Notes: generated by a model not told the origin, from the letters alone. A stretch of 64,000 nt of DNA from Psychrobacter sp. JCM 18902 (GCF_904846615.1 NZ_CAJHBK010000001.1:1240001-1304000); one strand, 5' to 3'; shown: positions 42,392 to 52,534, counted from the first letter of the stretch. Made by a program: numbers and translations.

Positions 42392-43393
42392 TTAATCACA
42401 GCCTACTCCTGTGCCCTCTTTATCGATACACATTTTATTGCCGTTTTTTAGATTGCCAATCCACGCTTTACCACCAGTAAAGGTAAAGGCGGGTTTGCCT
42501 TGATAAAAATCACCAGCCGACACACCGCTATTGGCAAAGCGAAAAGGAATCACCAACTCGCCACCAAGATTAACAAAGCCCCAGTTTTCATCGATGCGCA
42601 CGCCAGCCAAGCCTTCGGCAAAGGGACGCACCTCGTCAAAAGAATAGGTAATCATGGTCACATTATTATCATCGATAAATCCCCATTTGCCATCTTGCTG
42701 ACGCGGTTGTAGCATCGTAAAGCGATTGGGAAGTGTCTGGTTGGATGAGGATGCATTGCCATTAGCGCTGGCAGGTGCTCGTGGCGTCGTGGATTGCTCG
42801 TTGTTACTAGCATTTGGGTCACTGGTCGTTTTGCCGTTTTCATCAATCCAACTGATCGCTTGATTTTTACGTACACGGGCGACACCATTTTGATAATCAT
42901 CAATGTCACTAATCGCGGACGAAAATGGCACGATGGTTTTATTACTAGTAGTAATGACCCCATATTTACCATCCTGCTTTACCACGATACGCCCGTTAGA
43001 GACGGGACGCGCCCAACCCTGTCCTTCTTTAAGCACATCATACATCGCAGGTACTACTTCACGACCTTGCATATTAAGATAACCGACATGACCATTGCGC
43101 AGTACAGGAAGTAAACCTGCCGATATCTTACTGGCATCGACTTTTTGATAACGTGATAAATCAACGACGCTTTTGCCCTTACTATTAATCAGAGCAACTG
43201 GCGCGCCGAAATCTTTTGTCGCCAAAAAATAGCCGCTATTTGCCGTACAAGCCACGTTTTTATAATAACTTTTTGGAATTTTGCAACTGGCCGCTTGTAC
43301 GCTTGGCGCCATAAATAACGTAATAGCAAAGATGGCGATAGCAAAACCAGATATCAATGGTCGTTGTTGTAGGGATAATGAACGTCGCAACAT
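42392..43393 (-). CDS. WG-repeat-containing exported protein
   Basis: A 333-residue protein with an N-terminal signal (hydrophobic GFAIAIFAITLFMAPSVQA, cleavage near residue 34). WG-type beta repeats follow: HVGYLNMQGREVVPAMYDV, KYGVITTSNKTIVPF, KWGFIDDNNVTMITY and NWGFVNLGGELVIPF. A Ser/Asn/Ala-rich linker (about 195-222) splits the repeat set. Two cysteine pairs (CKIP/ACTA and CID/GCD) may form disulfides. WG repeats occur in many exported proteins with no assigned role. It is convergent with the hydrolase gene. Confidence 0.85.
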   Translation of the reverse strand: MLRRSLSLQQRPLISGFAIAIFAITLFMAPSVQAASCKIPKSYYKNVACTANSGYFLATKDFGAPVALINSKGKSVVDLSRYQKVDASKISAGLLPVLRNGHVGYLNMQGREVVPAMYDVLKEGQGWARPVSNGRIVVKQDGKYGVITTSNKTIVPFSSAISDIDDYQNGVARVRKNQAISWIDENGKTTSDPNASNNEQSTTPRAPASANGNASSSNQTLPNRFTMLQPRQQDGKWGFIDDNNVTMITYSFDEVRPFAEGLAGVRIDENWGFVNLGGELVIPFRFANSGVSAGDFYQGKPAFTFTGGKAWIGNLKNGNKMCIDKEGTGVGCD

Positions 43394-43612
43394 AGATGAA
43401 CCTAGGCTAATGATATTGAAGTACTTGATGTGAAGACTAATAAGAAATATCCTGTTTTATTGTGCCACTACAGTGATTATAAACCACTAGATTAACAAAT
43501 AGTGATATCCACGCCAACATCGTTCCTGTAAGGATGTCTCCACCATATATTCGTATTGTTATAGAGATTTTCTTATATGAGAGAAGCTTAAGGTCATCAT
43601 TGATTTTATACC

Positions 43613-43786
43613 TAGGGCGTGTCCTCAATTCAATCGATTATTATCTAAATGGACTAAAAATGGCTAAATTTTGCCAAACATCGTCAACTAGCTTATTAAT
43701 ATCTCGATATTATTTGCGCTACTTTCCTTGTTTGACGGCAATTTATCTCATTTTTACCCCCATTTTTAAAATGAGGACACGCCCTA
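43613..43786 (+). mobile_element. 174-bp MITE, copy 2
   Basis: Ends TAGGGCGTGTCCTCA and TGAGGACACGCCCTA are perfect 15-bp inverted repeats including terminal TA. It has the same length as, and is close to the reverse complement of, 25767-25940. It lies between the divergent WG-protein and DMT-transporter genes, so it may separate or alter their promoters. It is non-coding; short frames across it are incidental. Confidence 0.9.
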
Positions 43787-43968
43787 GCATATACAGAGAT
43801 AAAACCTGATACAGCAATAATAAATCAAACAATAAGCATAAATGATGGTTTGACCATTTCATTTTAGCGTCAAAACCTAGACAATACGGCTTGTATTAGC
43901 GTCAGTATTTATTGGCGTCATCGTTGATACAGTAAGATAAAATAATAATACGGATATAAGGACATTGT

Positions 43969-44901
43969 ATGGCGATTGCTTCTTCACGCTCTGCCTCTAC
44001 TGGTTTGGTCATTGGTTGTATTATCTTTGGTCTGGGTAGTTTGATTGTCGCTCACGTTGATATTGGCGGTTGGGCAATGGCATTTTGGCGCTTGGCTATT
44101 TCAGGTGTCGTATTCGCTGTATTGGCCAAAATCATGGGACAGCGTCTACCCCGCTCAAGGCGCGCTATTTTTTATGGTTTATTATCAGGTGTCTTTTTAG
44201 GCTTAGATCTGGCGCTCTGGCACGAGAGTATTTATGCGGTCGGCCCTGGTATCTCAACGTTATTGAATAGCCTACAGATTTTCTTTTTAGCCGCCATTGG
44301 GTTCTTATATTTTAACGAACGCCAATCTATATTGCAGCTCATCAGTTTGTTTTTAGCCATGTTTGGTGTGGCCATGATAGGCAGTCCTGAGTTTGCGCAT
44401 AACAGTGCCGCCACTTGGGGGTTCATCACTGGTATCGTCTCAGGGGCAATGCTAGCGGCATCGATGACCTTTATCCGTAAGACCCATGATACTGAACCCA
44501 CACCCATATTTATGCTGATGCAGCTGATTAGTATCGGTGGTGTATTGGCGATGATTGTTCCCATGTTTGTGTTTGATATGGGTCATATTTTGCCAAACAC
44601 TTGGTCTGAGATTGGCTGGGTGCTCATCTACGGTACGGTGATGCAATGCTTGGCGTGGGGACTAATTGCCTATTCCATTCCTAAGCTGTCTTTAGCGTTA
44701 ACTGGATTATTATTATTATCAGAACCCATTGCCGCATTGGTCATTGATTATAGCTGGCTGGACAAACCGATTAATAGCTTACAGTGGAGCGGTGCTCTGT
44801 TGACCATGTTTGCAATCTATTTGGGTTCACTGAAACCTAAGCCGCGCGCCCTACGACGTTATCGGTTTTTCTCAAAATTTTATAAGCGAGACTACAAGTA
44901 G
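43969..44901 (+). CDS. DMT-superfamily (EamA) transporter
   Basis: A 310-residue inner-membrane protein with about ten hydrophobic helices in two EamA halves. Features are LVIGCIIFGLGSLIVAH, MAFWRLAISGVVFAVL, ALWHESIYAVGPGISTLLNS (first half), and YGTVMQCLAWGLIAYSIPKLSLALTGLLLLSEPIAALVID-type helices in the second half. It ends in a basic tail (RRYRFFSKFYKRDYK) that should be cytoplasmic. The substrate is unknown; the family exports amino acids and other small metabolites. The MITE sits about 180 bp upstream. Confidence 0.88.
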   Translation: MAIASSRSASTGLVIGCIIFGLGSLIVAHVDIGGWAMAFWRLAISGVVFAVLAKIMGQRLPRSRRAIFYGLLSGVFLGLDLALWHESIYAVGPGISTLLNSLQIFFLAAIGFLYFNERQSILQLISLFLAMFGVAMIGSPEFAHNSAATWGFITGIVSGAMLAASMTFIRKTHDTEPTPIFMLMQLISIGGVLAMIVPMFVFDMGHILPNTWSEIGWVLIYGTVMQCLAWGLIAYSIPKLSLALTGLLLLSEPIAALVIDYSWLDKPINSLQWSGALLTMFAIYLGSLKPKPRALRRYRFFSKFYKRDYK

Positions 44902-44939
44902 CTTTTATTCTGCATTTTTATCGTGCACTTGTTGCCACT

Positions 44940-44985
44940 CCATAAAAAGCGCCCATGCTACCTATAGCATGGGCGCTTTTTATGG
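44940..44985. terminator. Perfect 21-bp bidirectional terminator
   Basis: The arms at 44940-44960 and 44965-44985 are exact complements with a CCTA loop; the GC core GCGCCCATGC is flanked by A5/T5. It lies between the convergent DMT and NCS2 genes. Confidence 0.94.
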
Positions 44986-45045
44986 AATGATATACGCTAT
45001 TACCGTCATTAACTGATAGGTATAAAACCTCAGCATAAACGCTGA

Positions 45046-46479
45046 TTATTTGGCCAATGATTGATGAGCGGCTTTCGCTTCAGATCCTTGGTTAAATAAC
45101 GCATTTAAGACAATCGCTGCCAAAGTTGCCGTACCGATACCGCCCAAATCAAAGCTGCCTAAATGCAAACTAAAGTTACCGGTACCCATAATAACAGTCA
45201 CAGCCGCGATAATTAGGTTACTGTTTTTACTAAAGTCGATACGACTGTCTATCCAAATTTTGACCCCTGCAATAGCAATCAAACCGAACACCACAATGGA
45301 CGCACCGCCCAATAAAGCGGCTGGTATCGTCTGAATGATGGCACCAAATTTTGGTGATAGCCCCAATAAAATAGCTACCACACCTGCCACGACAAATATT
45401 GTTGTGCTATATACCTTAGTCACCGCCATCACACCGATGTTTTCAGCATAAGTCGTCACACCAGTACCGCCAAATCCTGCTGAAAAGGTGGTTGCCAAAC
45501 CATCAGCAAAAAATGCTCGACCCATATAAGGCGTTACACGAGCTTTGGTCATACCTTCGACAGCCTTAAAATGCCCTAAGTTTTCAGCCACCAAAATAAA
45601 GGCCACAGGCGCAATCAGAATAATAGCACTCATCTCAAAGCGAGGCGTATGGATACTAGGCAAGCCAAACCACGAAGCAGCTGCCACACCACTAAAGTCA
45701 ATCGCCGTACCAAAACCCATGACGTTGGTCATGATAAAATAGGCAAAATAGGATAATATTAAACCAACCAGTAATAACAGACGACGCAGCATACCACGTG
45801 TAAAGACAGCCACACCACTGATGAGTAATACGGTCAACGTAGCCATCCAAGCATCGAACTGATTTGCAGACACCCCTTGAATGGTCACTGGCGCTAAGTT
45901 GAGACCGATAATCATCACGATAGCACCAGTAACGATAGGCGGCATTAAACGCTCAATCCAGCCAGTACCCGTTTTCATCACCAGCAGCCCGATTAACGCA
46001 TAAATAATACCGCAAGCCATGATGCCGCCCAAAGCGACATTCAAGTTACCATTGAACCCTGCGCCTGCATAGGCTGTCACAGCGATAACAGGACCAATGA
46101 AAGCAAAACTTGAGCCCAAATAGCTCGGCATGCGCCCACCAGTGATCAGAAAGAACATCACCGTACAGATACCTGACATCAAAATGGCTAAGTTAGGATC
46201 AAAGCCCATTAACAGCGGCGCAAGCACAGTCGCACCAAACATCGCAAAAGTATGCTGTACACCTAATAGCACGCTTTTTGACGGTGGCAAATATTCATTG
46301 ATACCAACCGGATCACGATCTAAATCGCCTTGATAAGGACGCCATATCGGAAACCAGCGTCCATTTTCAAAGTCTGGATTGTACGGAGGACTGATCGCCG
46401 CAGCCTCTAATCCAGGTTCAGCAGATGGTGCTTGAGCGCTGTTTTCTAAAGGCGAGGAAGGGTCTTTTTGAGATGGCAT
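45046..46479 (-). CDS. Nucleobase:cation symporter-2 family permease (uracil/xanthine type)
   Basis: A 477-residue inner-membrane transporter with about 14 hydrophobic segments. NCS2 features include GVQHTFAMFGATVLAPLLMG, the GRMPSYLGSSFAFIGPV half-helix, LIALVAENLGH-like AFILVAENLGH, the signature GFGGTGVTTYAENIGVMAVTKVY and ALLGGASIVVFGLI. The NTTYAENIG-type motif favours uracil over xanthine, so UraA/RutG-like uptake is most likely. The N-terminal about 60 residues are a long hydrophilic Pro/Ser-rich extension. No pyrimidine gene is adjacent. Confidence 0.9.
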   Translation of the reverse strand: MPSQKDPSSPLENSAQAPSAEPGLEAAAISPPYNPDFENGRWFPIWRPYQGDLDRDPVGINEYLPPSKSVLLGVQHTFAMFGATVLAPLLMGFDPNLAILMSGICTVMFFLITGGRMPSYLGSSFAFIGPVIAVTAYAGAGFNGNLNVALGGIMACGIIYALIGLLVMKTGTGWIERLMPPIVTGAIVMIIGLNLAPVTIQGVSANQFDAWMATLTVLLISGVAVFTRGMLRRLLLLVGLILSYFAYFIMTNVMGFGTAIDFSGVAAASWFGLPSIHTPRFEMSAIILIAPVAFILVAENLGHFKAVEGMTKARVTPYMGRAFFADGLATTFSAGFGGTGVTTYAENIGVMAVTKVYSTTIFVVAGVVAILLGLSPKFGAIIQTIPAALLGGASIVVFGLIAIAGVKIWIDSRIDFSKNSNLIIAAVTVIMGTGNFSLHLGSFDLGGIGTATLAAIVLNALFNQGSEAKAAHQSLAK

Positions 46480-47018
46480 ACACGCTTGTCCTATGTAAAC
46501 TGGGCTAAAATAATAGACAACAGTAAATGAAAAATAAAAATTGAGTTAAATCAGAGCATCAATCGGCAAGAATATGTGGCTAGAAATTACGATAACGAGT
46601 AAAATCCGCATCTTTTCATTTATAATATGTCGCCCTGACTCATTCATTTATGTTGCAATATGGCAAACCAAAAGTATTATTTGGTATGATGACCATGTTT
46701 TGGTAGATGTATGTGGTCGGATATGTTTAACTAAAAAATGGTTATGGTCGCTTATGACTCAGTGTACTCTGCAGCGACAATCAACTTACAGGATGTTACA
46801 TATCCATTAGCTCCGAGCATGATAGCGGAGTTTCAAAACAAATAAAAGTTATTATTCAATCACTATTTTTCCTCTTTTGCGTTAATACTTCCATGGGCGG
46901 TGCTTCCTCTACACCTTTGTCGGTGCTATAAGCGAGAGCTGCCTGTTATATTCTCAATGAAAGTGCCTAAAGCAGCTATACAACATGTTAGTGCACTTAA
47001 AAAACTTGGTAAGTTATT
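46480..47018. other. Intergenic region between the NCS2 permease and sdaA
   Basis: A 539-bp spacer with divergent promoters by position. A 78-codon frame at 46574-46810 has no ribosome site, no homology and an odd composition, so I do not call it. A weak CTCCG/CGGAG stem lies near 46810-46830. Nothing else recognised. Confidence 0.4.
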
Positions 47019-48452
47019 ATGATTAGTGTTTTTGATTTGTTTAAAATTGGTATTGGCCCATCAAGCTCACACACGGTAGGACCCATGGTCGCCGCCAATC
47101 TTTTTTTGGGCTCATTAACCAAGCAAACAGAGCTGACGGCTATTACAGGTGTTGAAATTGAGCTTTATGGCTCTTTGGCAGCCACAGGCAAAGGGCATGC
47201 AACCGATACTGCTATATTGTTAGGGCTGCTTGGGCATGCTCCTAGTACGATCGATACCCGTTTGACCAGTCAATATTTGTCACCGATTTTTTCAGACAAA
47301 CAGCTCAATATAGCAGGCACGCATGTTATTGCCTTTGAGACAGAGCGCGATATTCATTGGTATGACGAAACCGTTTTGCCCTACCATCCTAATGCCTTGA
47401 CTATCCGTGCACTATTGACCGACGGCAGTCATTATCAACAAACCTATTATTCGGTAGGTGGCGGCTTTGTTATCAATGAAGAAGATGCCACCAATCCGGA
47501 TGAAGATAACGCCACGCCGACCATTGACGCCATTCCGTACCCCTTTAATAGCGCCGCAGAATTGCTGGAGCAATGTCGTCAACACCACTTAAGCGTGAGT
47601 GAATTGGTATTGGCGAATGAATGTCATTACCGCAATCAATCAGAAGTTTTTGCTTACTTAGACTCTATTTGGGAGTCAATGCAGGACTGCGTGACGCGAG
47701 GCTGTCAAAACAGTGGCATATTGCCTGGTGGCTTGGATGTAAAGCGCCGTGCCCAAGCATTACATCTACAATTGTGCGCCGAGAAAAACCAACCCATTAC
47801 CAAAAATGACAAACTCGCTGCCATGGACTGGATTGATTTATATGCCTTGGCGGTCAATGAAGAAAATGCCAATGGCGGAAATGTCGTCACTGCCCCCACC
47901 AACGGTGCAGCAGGTATTATTCCTGCGGTCATGCATTACTATCGCGACTTTTTATCAAGCTATAGCCAAGATGGTGCACGCAAGTTTTTGTTAAATGCGA
48001 CTGCTATTGGCAGCTTAATCAAACAAAATGCCTCCATCTCTGGCGCTGAAGTTGGTTGCCAAGGTGAAGTTGGTTCTGCTTGTGCCATGGCAGCTTCTGC
48101 ATTGGCAGAAATCTTAGGCGGTGATCCAGCTAAATGCCTTAATGCGGCTGAGATTGGTATTGAGCATAACTTAGGTCTGACATGCGACCCTGTAGGCGGT
48201 CTAGTGCAAGTGCCTTGTATCGAGCGCAATGCCATGGGCGCTGTCAAAGCTGTCAATGCGGCGCGACTTGCTTGCCGTGGTAATGGACAGCACTTTGTCT
48301 CTTTAGATAAAGTGATTGAAACCATGAAAGTCACTGGTGCGGATATGCTAGATAAATACAAAGAAACCTCACGAGGCGGTCTTGCCGTTTATGCAGACAA
48401 TCGCATCCCTACTGCCACTCATGGCGTCAGTGTAAAATATAGTCAGTGCTAA
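47019..48452 (+). CDS. sdaA: L-serine ammonia-lyase (iron-sulfur type)
   Basis: A 477-residue single-chain L-serine dehydratase converting serine to pyruvate and ammonia with a 4Fe-4S cluster. The N-terminal beta domain has [22 protein letters not shown]. The catalytic alpha domain has [47 protein letters not shown] and [30 protein letters not shown]. Cys residues in the last two plus a late Cys suit the cluster, and the final residue is Cys. The stop TAA coincides with the first bases of a decayed MITE. A ribosome site is poor (TTGGTAAGTTATT). Confidence 0.95.
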   Translation: MISVFDLFKIGIGPSSSHTVGPMVAANLFLGSLTKQTELTAITGVEIELYGSLAATGKGHATDTAILLGLLGHAPSTIDTRLTSQYLSPIFSDKQLNIAGTHVIAFETERDIHWYDETVLPYHPNALTIRALLTDGSHYQQTYYSVGGGFVINEEDATNPDEDNATPTIDAIPYPFNSAAELLEQCRQHHLSVSELVLANECHYRNQSEVFAYLDSIWESMQDCVTRGCQNSGILPGGLDVKRRAQALHLQLCAEKNQPITKNDKLAAMDWIDLYALAVNEENANGGNVVTAPTNGAAGIIPAVMHYYRDFLSSYSQDGARKFLLNATAIGSLIKQNASISGAEVGCQGEVGSACAMAASALAEILGGDPAKCLNAAEIGIEHNLGLTCDPVGGLVQVPCIERNAMGAVKAVNAARLACRGNGQHFVSLDKVIETMKVTGADMLDKYKETSRGGLAVYADNRIPTATHGVSVKYSQC

Positions 48453-48500
48453 AGCATTTCCTCAATTCAATCGTTATCCTCTAAATAGGGGTACGCCTTA
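48450..48500 (+). mobile_element. Decayed 51-bp MITE remnant at the sdaA stop codon
   Basis: The left end TAAAGCATTTCCTCAATTCAATCG aligns with the left 24 bp of copy 2 with four mismatches. The right end GGTACGCCTTA resembles the right inverted repeat GACACGCCCTA. The middle is deleted. Both outer ends are TA, and the first TA is part of the sdaA stop codon. Confidence 0.75.
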
Positions 48501-48560
48501 ACATAACGATTGTTTAATATAGCTTATCCTGACATCACATTCCCAAGTAGTTGCTAAAAT

Positions 48561-48598
48561 AAAAAAGACCCCTAATTCTTCATTAGAGGTCTTTTTTT
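48561..48598. terminator. Bidirectional terminator
   Basis: A 16-bp stem (AAAAAAGACCCCTAAT with one G-U) and T7, between convergent sdaA and the small lipoprotein gene. Confidence 0.88.
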
Positions 48599-48642
48599 AT
48601 TTCAGCAAATATGCTCGTTAACTAGACATACTCAATGATTCA

Positions 48643-49041
48643 TTACTCAGCTGTTTTTGAAACCACTTCGTTTAGAATCCAAACTGGCTTAGTCATGTTA
48701 GTATTTTCATCCATCATGACTTCTTGGCGAACATCTAGAATATAACGATAGTTTGGCTCATAAGTGAAGCCCTGAATATTGCCGTTTAAAGGTGTGTAGT
48801 TTTTCTGATAAGTCTGGCGATACTGTAAGCATTCTGCTTCAACTTTAGTACCCTCAGCTGTTGACAGCTCACAGACGGCTTTCAGTGGTGCTACTTCTAT
48901 CTCAAAACTTGGAATGTTAACCACTTTAACATTCATAGGTTGCCCATCGACAACCATGGTACGTTCGTTATCCATACCCATGGTAGAACAACCTGACAGG
49001 GCAAAGGCGGTCATTACTGCTGCAAGTACTAATTTTTTCAT
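48643..49041 (-). CDS. Small lipoprotein of unknown function
   Basis: 132 residues. The lipoprotein leader MKKLVLAAVMTAFALSGC has Cys18 in an LSGC lipobox, followed by STMG, so outer-membrane retention is likely. The mature part is about 115 residues, beta-rich by eye (TMVVDGQPMNVKVVNIPSFE, FTYEPNYRYILDVRQEVM), with two further cysteines (AVCEL, ECLQY) that may form a disulfide. No family recognised. AGGATTTAATA upstream supports the start. It is monocistronic. Confidence 0.8.
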   Translation of the reverse strand: MKKLVLAAVMTAFALSGCSTMGMDNERTMVVDGQPMNVKVVNIPSFEIEVAPLKAVCELSTAEGTKVEAECLQYRQTYQKNYTPLNGNIQGFTYEPNYRYILDVRQEVMMDENTNMTKPVWILNEVVSKTAE

Positions 49042-49409
49042 TATTAAATCCTCAGTTAATTATTATAAATACATTATTGATGGTTTGAGATTATTGTTTT
49101 GGACACATCATGCTGGTAAATATATATTTGAAAATATCAGTCAATTTTTGCGATGGGTGTAATACTATGTGGAGATTGAGCTAAGCAAGAGTATTCACCT
49201 GATTTAGCTTTACCAAAGAAACCTATTACGTCTCAATAATGTCGTCTATTGTTTGTTTACTGAGGTCAGTATAGAGCGCAACTCGTCTTCTGCTCTATAA
49301 CTGCTTTGTAAAGTAACGTCAGCTTTTGCAACTGATGTTAATGGAACGTATGAAATAACAGGGTAAATTGATACATACTTATTGACATATACTTAATATA
49401 CACAATAAA
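49042..49409. other. Intergenic region upstream of the small lipoprotein
   Basis: About 370 bp with no gene I can support; a frame at 48914-49162 overlaps the lipoprotein gene antisense and is rejected. It contains the lipoprotein promoter by position. Confidence 0.4.
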
Positions 49410-49436
49410 AAGCCAGAGCAATACATGCTCTGGCTT
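49410..49436 (-). terminator. argJ terminator
   Basis: AAGCCAGAGCA pairs with TGCTCTGGCTT across ATACA-type loop; on the minus strand it runs into TTTTTATTG. Confidence 0.88.
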
Positions 49437-49474
49437 GATAATAAATAGACCAAAAAAATGATTGGCTTTAGTTT

Positions 49475-50698
49475 TTAGCTGCGATAATCCGCATTAATTT
49501 TGACGTAGTCATAGGACAAATCACAAGTATAAACGGTGTCACTGGCATCGCCGCGAGCAAGATCGATATGAATGGTAATCTCAGGGCGACTCATGACGGT
49601 CTTACCTGCCGCTTCCGTATAACTAGGGGCGACACCACCATTCTGGCAAATCATGGCTTCATCTAGATAAACATCCACTTGTTCCGTATCCAAGTCTTCG
49701 ATACCAGCATAACCAACCGCCGCTAAGATACGACCCCAATTGGCATCGCTAGCGAAGAACGCGGTTTTGACCAACGGTGAATGCGCGACCGCATATGCCA
49801 CATCGCAGCACTCTTGCGTGGTCTTGCCACCAGTGACGTTGACGGTCATAAACTTGGTAGCACCCTCGCCATCACGTACGATTAATTGCGCCAGACGAAC
49901 AAACACCTCGGTCAAAGCCGAAAATATAGCCTGATAATGCGGATGTTCTGGACTATCAATGATATCTGAGCTGGCAGCACCCGTGGCGATCAACACACAA
50001 CAATCATTGGTTGAAGTGTCGCCATCGACAGTGATGCGGTTAAAAGATTGTTCATTGATGGCACTTAGCATTTCTTGTAATAGGTCAGCAGCGATATTGG
50101 CGTCAGTTGCCACATAACCCAGCATGGTTGCCATATTAGGGCGTATCATGCCTGAGCCTTTCGACATACCTGTCACATGATAGCTGACACCCGCCACGTC
50201 GATTTTTTGGCTAGCAAGCTTCGGAATCGTATCTGTGGTGCGAATACCATTCGCCGCGGCAAGCCAATTATCAGCCCCCAGATTGGCAAGTGCATTATCT
50301 AAGCCCGCGATGACCGCATCGCTATTTAATGGCTCGCCAATGACACCGGTTGAGAATGGCAATATTGCATTACTATCCACGCCAGCCTTACTCGCCAGAG
50401 CGGCACAGATATCAACGGCTCGACGTTTGCCATCAGCACCCGTCCCAGCATTAGCATTACCTGTGTTAGTGACCAAATAACGCGGACTCATCTTGGCAAA
50501 ATTCTCACGCAACACCCGTACAGGCGCAGCACAAAAGGTGTTTTTTGTGGTCACAACCGCAGTGGTCGCGGTATCAGCGATCTCAATCACTACTAAATCA
50601 TCTCGGTCTTTATAGCGTACGCCTGCGGCAGTGGCGCTTAGCTTGATTCCTTCGATAGGATAAATAATATCAGGTACTGCAACATTTCCGACTGCCAT
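49475..50698 (-). CDS. argJ: Bifunctional ornithine acetyltransferase / N-acetylglutamate synthase
   Basis: A 407-residue self-cleaving enzyme of the cyclic arginine pathway. It transfers acetyl from N-acetylornithine to glutamate. Motifs are GIKLSATAAGVRYKDRDDL, TKNTFCAAPV, NTGNANAGTG, FSTGVIGEP and the autoprocessing site GSGMIRPNMATMLGYVATD (Thr of MATML is the new nucleophile). VDGDTSTNDCCVLIATG, GEGATKFMTVNVTGG and DANWGRILAAVGYAG follow. AAGGATTGAACC precedes the ATG. It is downstream of xthA on the same strand with a 127-nt gap. Confidence 0.96.
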   Translation of the reverse strand: MAVGNVAVPDIIYPIEGIKLSATAAGVRYKDRDDLVVIEIADTATTAVVTTKNTFCAAPVRVLRENFAKMSPRYLVTNTGNANAGTGADGKRRAVDICAALASKAGVDSNAILPFSTGVIGEPLNSDAVIAGLDNALANLGADNWLAAANGIRTTDTIPKLASQKIDVAGVSYHVTGMSKGSGMIRPNMATMLGYVATDANIAADLLQEMLSAINEQSFNRITVDGDTSTNDCCVLIATGAASSDIIDSPEHPHYQAIFSALTEVFVRLAQLIVRDGEGATKFMTVNVTGGKTTQECCDVAYAVAHSPLVKTAFFASDANWGRILAAVGYAGIEDLDTEQVDVYLDEAMICQNGGVAPSYTEAAGKTVMSRPEITIHIDLARGDASDTVYTCDLSYDYVKINADYRS

Positions 50699-50825
50699 GG
50701 TTCAATCCTTATTGTAAAATTTTTATCATTATTTATAACAGATGATGTGGTAAATACTAAGATGCGTTGAGCCTTCAACCATGACACTACTGCTGGTGAA
50801 GTATCAAACACGACCTATATAAATA

Positions 50826-51650
50826 TTACCGTTTTTTTAAATCAAATGCCGACCAAATTGGCGCATGATCAGACGGTTTTTCCATCGCCCGTAGCTCATA
50901 ACTAATCCCAGCATCAACACAGGCCTCAACAAGATCCGAGCTGCACAAAATATGATCGATACGCAAGCCACGTTTCGGCTCATCATTGAACCCACGACTG
51001 CGATAATCAAACCAGCTATATAGCTCTGTGCTTTCTGGATAATGTAAGCGATAGGTATCTGTCAGCTCGCGTGACATCAGCGCCGCATACCACTCACGTT
51101 CTTCTGGTAAAAATGAGGTCTTTCTATTTTTCAACCAGCGCTTAGCATTGACGTCGCCGATGCCAATATCAGTATCTTCTGGGGCAATATTCATATCACC
51201 CATGATTATGAGCGAGCGACCTTCTGCTTTTAAGGTATCGATATACGCCATTAAATCTGCATAATAAGCCCGCTTCATCGGGAATTTGGTCGGATGGTCT
51301 TGGCTTTCGCCTTGTGGAAAATAACCATTGAGCACATCAATTTCACGACCCTCAAACTCATATCGTGCATGAATAAAACGCTTCTGTGCCTCGACATCTT
51401 CACCAGGAAAACCCTTTTGCACAAATATAGGTGCAACCTTGGATAGTAATGCCACACCATAATGGGCTTTTTGACCAAAGTACTCTACGTGATAGCCCAG
51501 ACTCTCTATGTTTTCTAGGGGGAATTGCTCATCATGTACTTTGGTTTCCTGTAGACCCATCACATCAGGATCGATCACTTCTCGCACGGCCTCAAGCTGA
51601 TGTTGACGAGCGCGAATACCATTGATATTAAAACTGACAAAACGGGTCAT
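50826..51650 (-). CDS. xthA: Exodeoxyribonuclease III
   Basis: A 274-residue EEP-family AP endonuclease / 3'-5' exonuclease of base-excision repair. Motifs are [23 protein letters not shown] (catalytic Glu), [35 protein letters not shown] (Asp-x-Asn) and LRIDHILCS with the final SDHAPIW (Asp-His). The start follows AGGATAATTT. Length is typical of the family. Confidence 0.95.
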   Translation of the reverse strand: MTRFVSFNINGIRARQHQLEAVREVIDPDVMGLQETKVHDEQFPLENIESLGYHVEYFGQKAHYGVALLSKVAPIFVQKGFPGEDVEAQKRFIHARYEFEGREIDVLNGYFPQGESQDHPTKFPMKRAYYADLMAYIDTLKAEGRSLIIMGDMNIAPEDTDIGIGDVNAKRWLKNRKTSFLPEEREWYAALMSRELTDTYRLHYPESTELYSWFDYRSRGFNDEPKRGLRIDHILCSSDLVEACVDAGISYELRAMEKPSDHAPIWSAFDLKKR

Positions 51651-51871
51651 AAATTATCCTATACTAATTGATGAAAATACGGTGCTAATATAAAGAAATG
51701 GGCTATGAAAATGCATAATCCACTATCATAACAGACGTCGACCGACCTAACTGTTGCGCGCCCTGATATCTTAAGCTAGAGTAGTTGTGGTTAATATGGC
51801 TGCTATCAAATTTTGGCCATCGAATCATGAACATCGAACAATATTTATTAAAACAATGACCGAGCATCTTT

Positions 51872-52462
51872 ATGATAAAAAATAACAGCAAAAATACAAA
51901 TACAGTGGCAAGTGTAGACGGCAAATATACGCCATTGTTTACCAAAAATTATAATGTCTATATTAACCATACTGATGCAGGCGGTATAGTCTACCATGCC
52001 AATCATTTGGTGTTTTTTGAAAACTGCCGCCGTGATTGGTTTGGGGAACTGAATTTAAATGGGTATTTTTTGCAGACTGACGATGGAGAAATCCAACATT
52101 TTGTCGTCAGTCAAGCAGACTTGCAATACCAAAGAGCTATTTTGTTAGATGAAGTCATCAGTGTGCGCATCGATAAAGTCGAGTTAAAACCTGCCAGCAT
52201 TATCTTTTACCAGAGCATTCATCGTCACAGCCCAGACAGCCTTTCTTCTGATTATGCTAATAGCAATGCTAATGCTAGCAGCTTATTAAGTAGTGGCAAA
52301 ATCGTCATTGCTTGTGTGCAAAACCAAGTCAAAACCAAACCGCTATCCAATAGTAAGGCAGATACTGCGGTTGCTAGTGCCACGCCCATGCGCCCTATTC
52401 GTGTTCCAAAGCATTTACGCGATGCCATTGAGCAAGCGATCCACGAGCAGCTGAATGCTTAG
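51872..52462 (+). CDS. Acyl-CoA thioesterase (YbgC/FadM-type hotdog fold)
   Basis: A 196-residue protein. The 4HBT motif is YNVYINHTDAGGIVYHANHLVFFENCRRDWF, with catalytic Asp35 in HTDAGG. QHFVVSQADLQYQRAILLDEVISVRI follows. It is about 60 residues longer than the usual YbgC. The additions are an N-terminal 22-residue tail, an Asn/Ser-rich insert at about 119-141 and a Lys/Ser/Ala-rich one at about 153-173. The family hydrolyses short or medium acyl-CoA. GAG 7 nt before the ATG is a weak ribosome site. The next gene, an ABC ATPase, follows after 72 nt containing a short direct repeat. Confidence 0.87.
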   Translation: MIKNNSKNTNTVASVDGKYTPLFTKNYNVYINHTDAGGIVYHANHLVFFENCRRDWFGELNLNGYFLQTDDGEIQHFVVSQADLQYQRAILLDEVISVRIDKVELKPASIIFYQSIHRHSPDSLSSDYANSNANASSLLSSGKIVIACVQNQVKTKPLSNSKADTAVASATPMRPIRVPKHLRDAIEQAIHEQLNA

Positions 52463-52519
52463 TGGCTGGATAATTAGTAGTTAGATACTTAATGATTGGA
52501 TATTTAGTGGCTGAATAAT
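52459..52519 (+). repeat. Short imperfect direct repeats between thioesterase and ABC genes
   Basis: TTAGTGGCTGRATAATT occurs at about 52459 and 52503, with related GGATATTTAG/AGATACTTAA units between. The repeated stretch contains frequent in-frame stops and looks like expanded spacer. Confidence 0.7.
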
Positions 52520-52534
52520 TGGCGATAATGACTT

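Noticed and set aside
43534..43809. A 91-codon frame across the MITE
   Set aside because: It spans the non-coding mobile element, has no ribosome site and encodes no recognisable protein.
46574..46810. A 78-codon frame in the permease-sdaA spacer
   Set aside because: It has no Shine-Dalgarno, an odd composition (many Ile/Trp/Cys) and no family resemblance.
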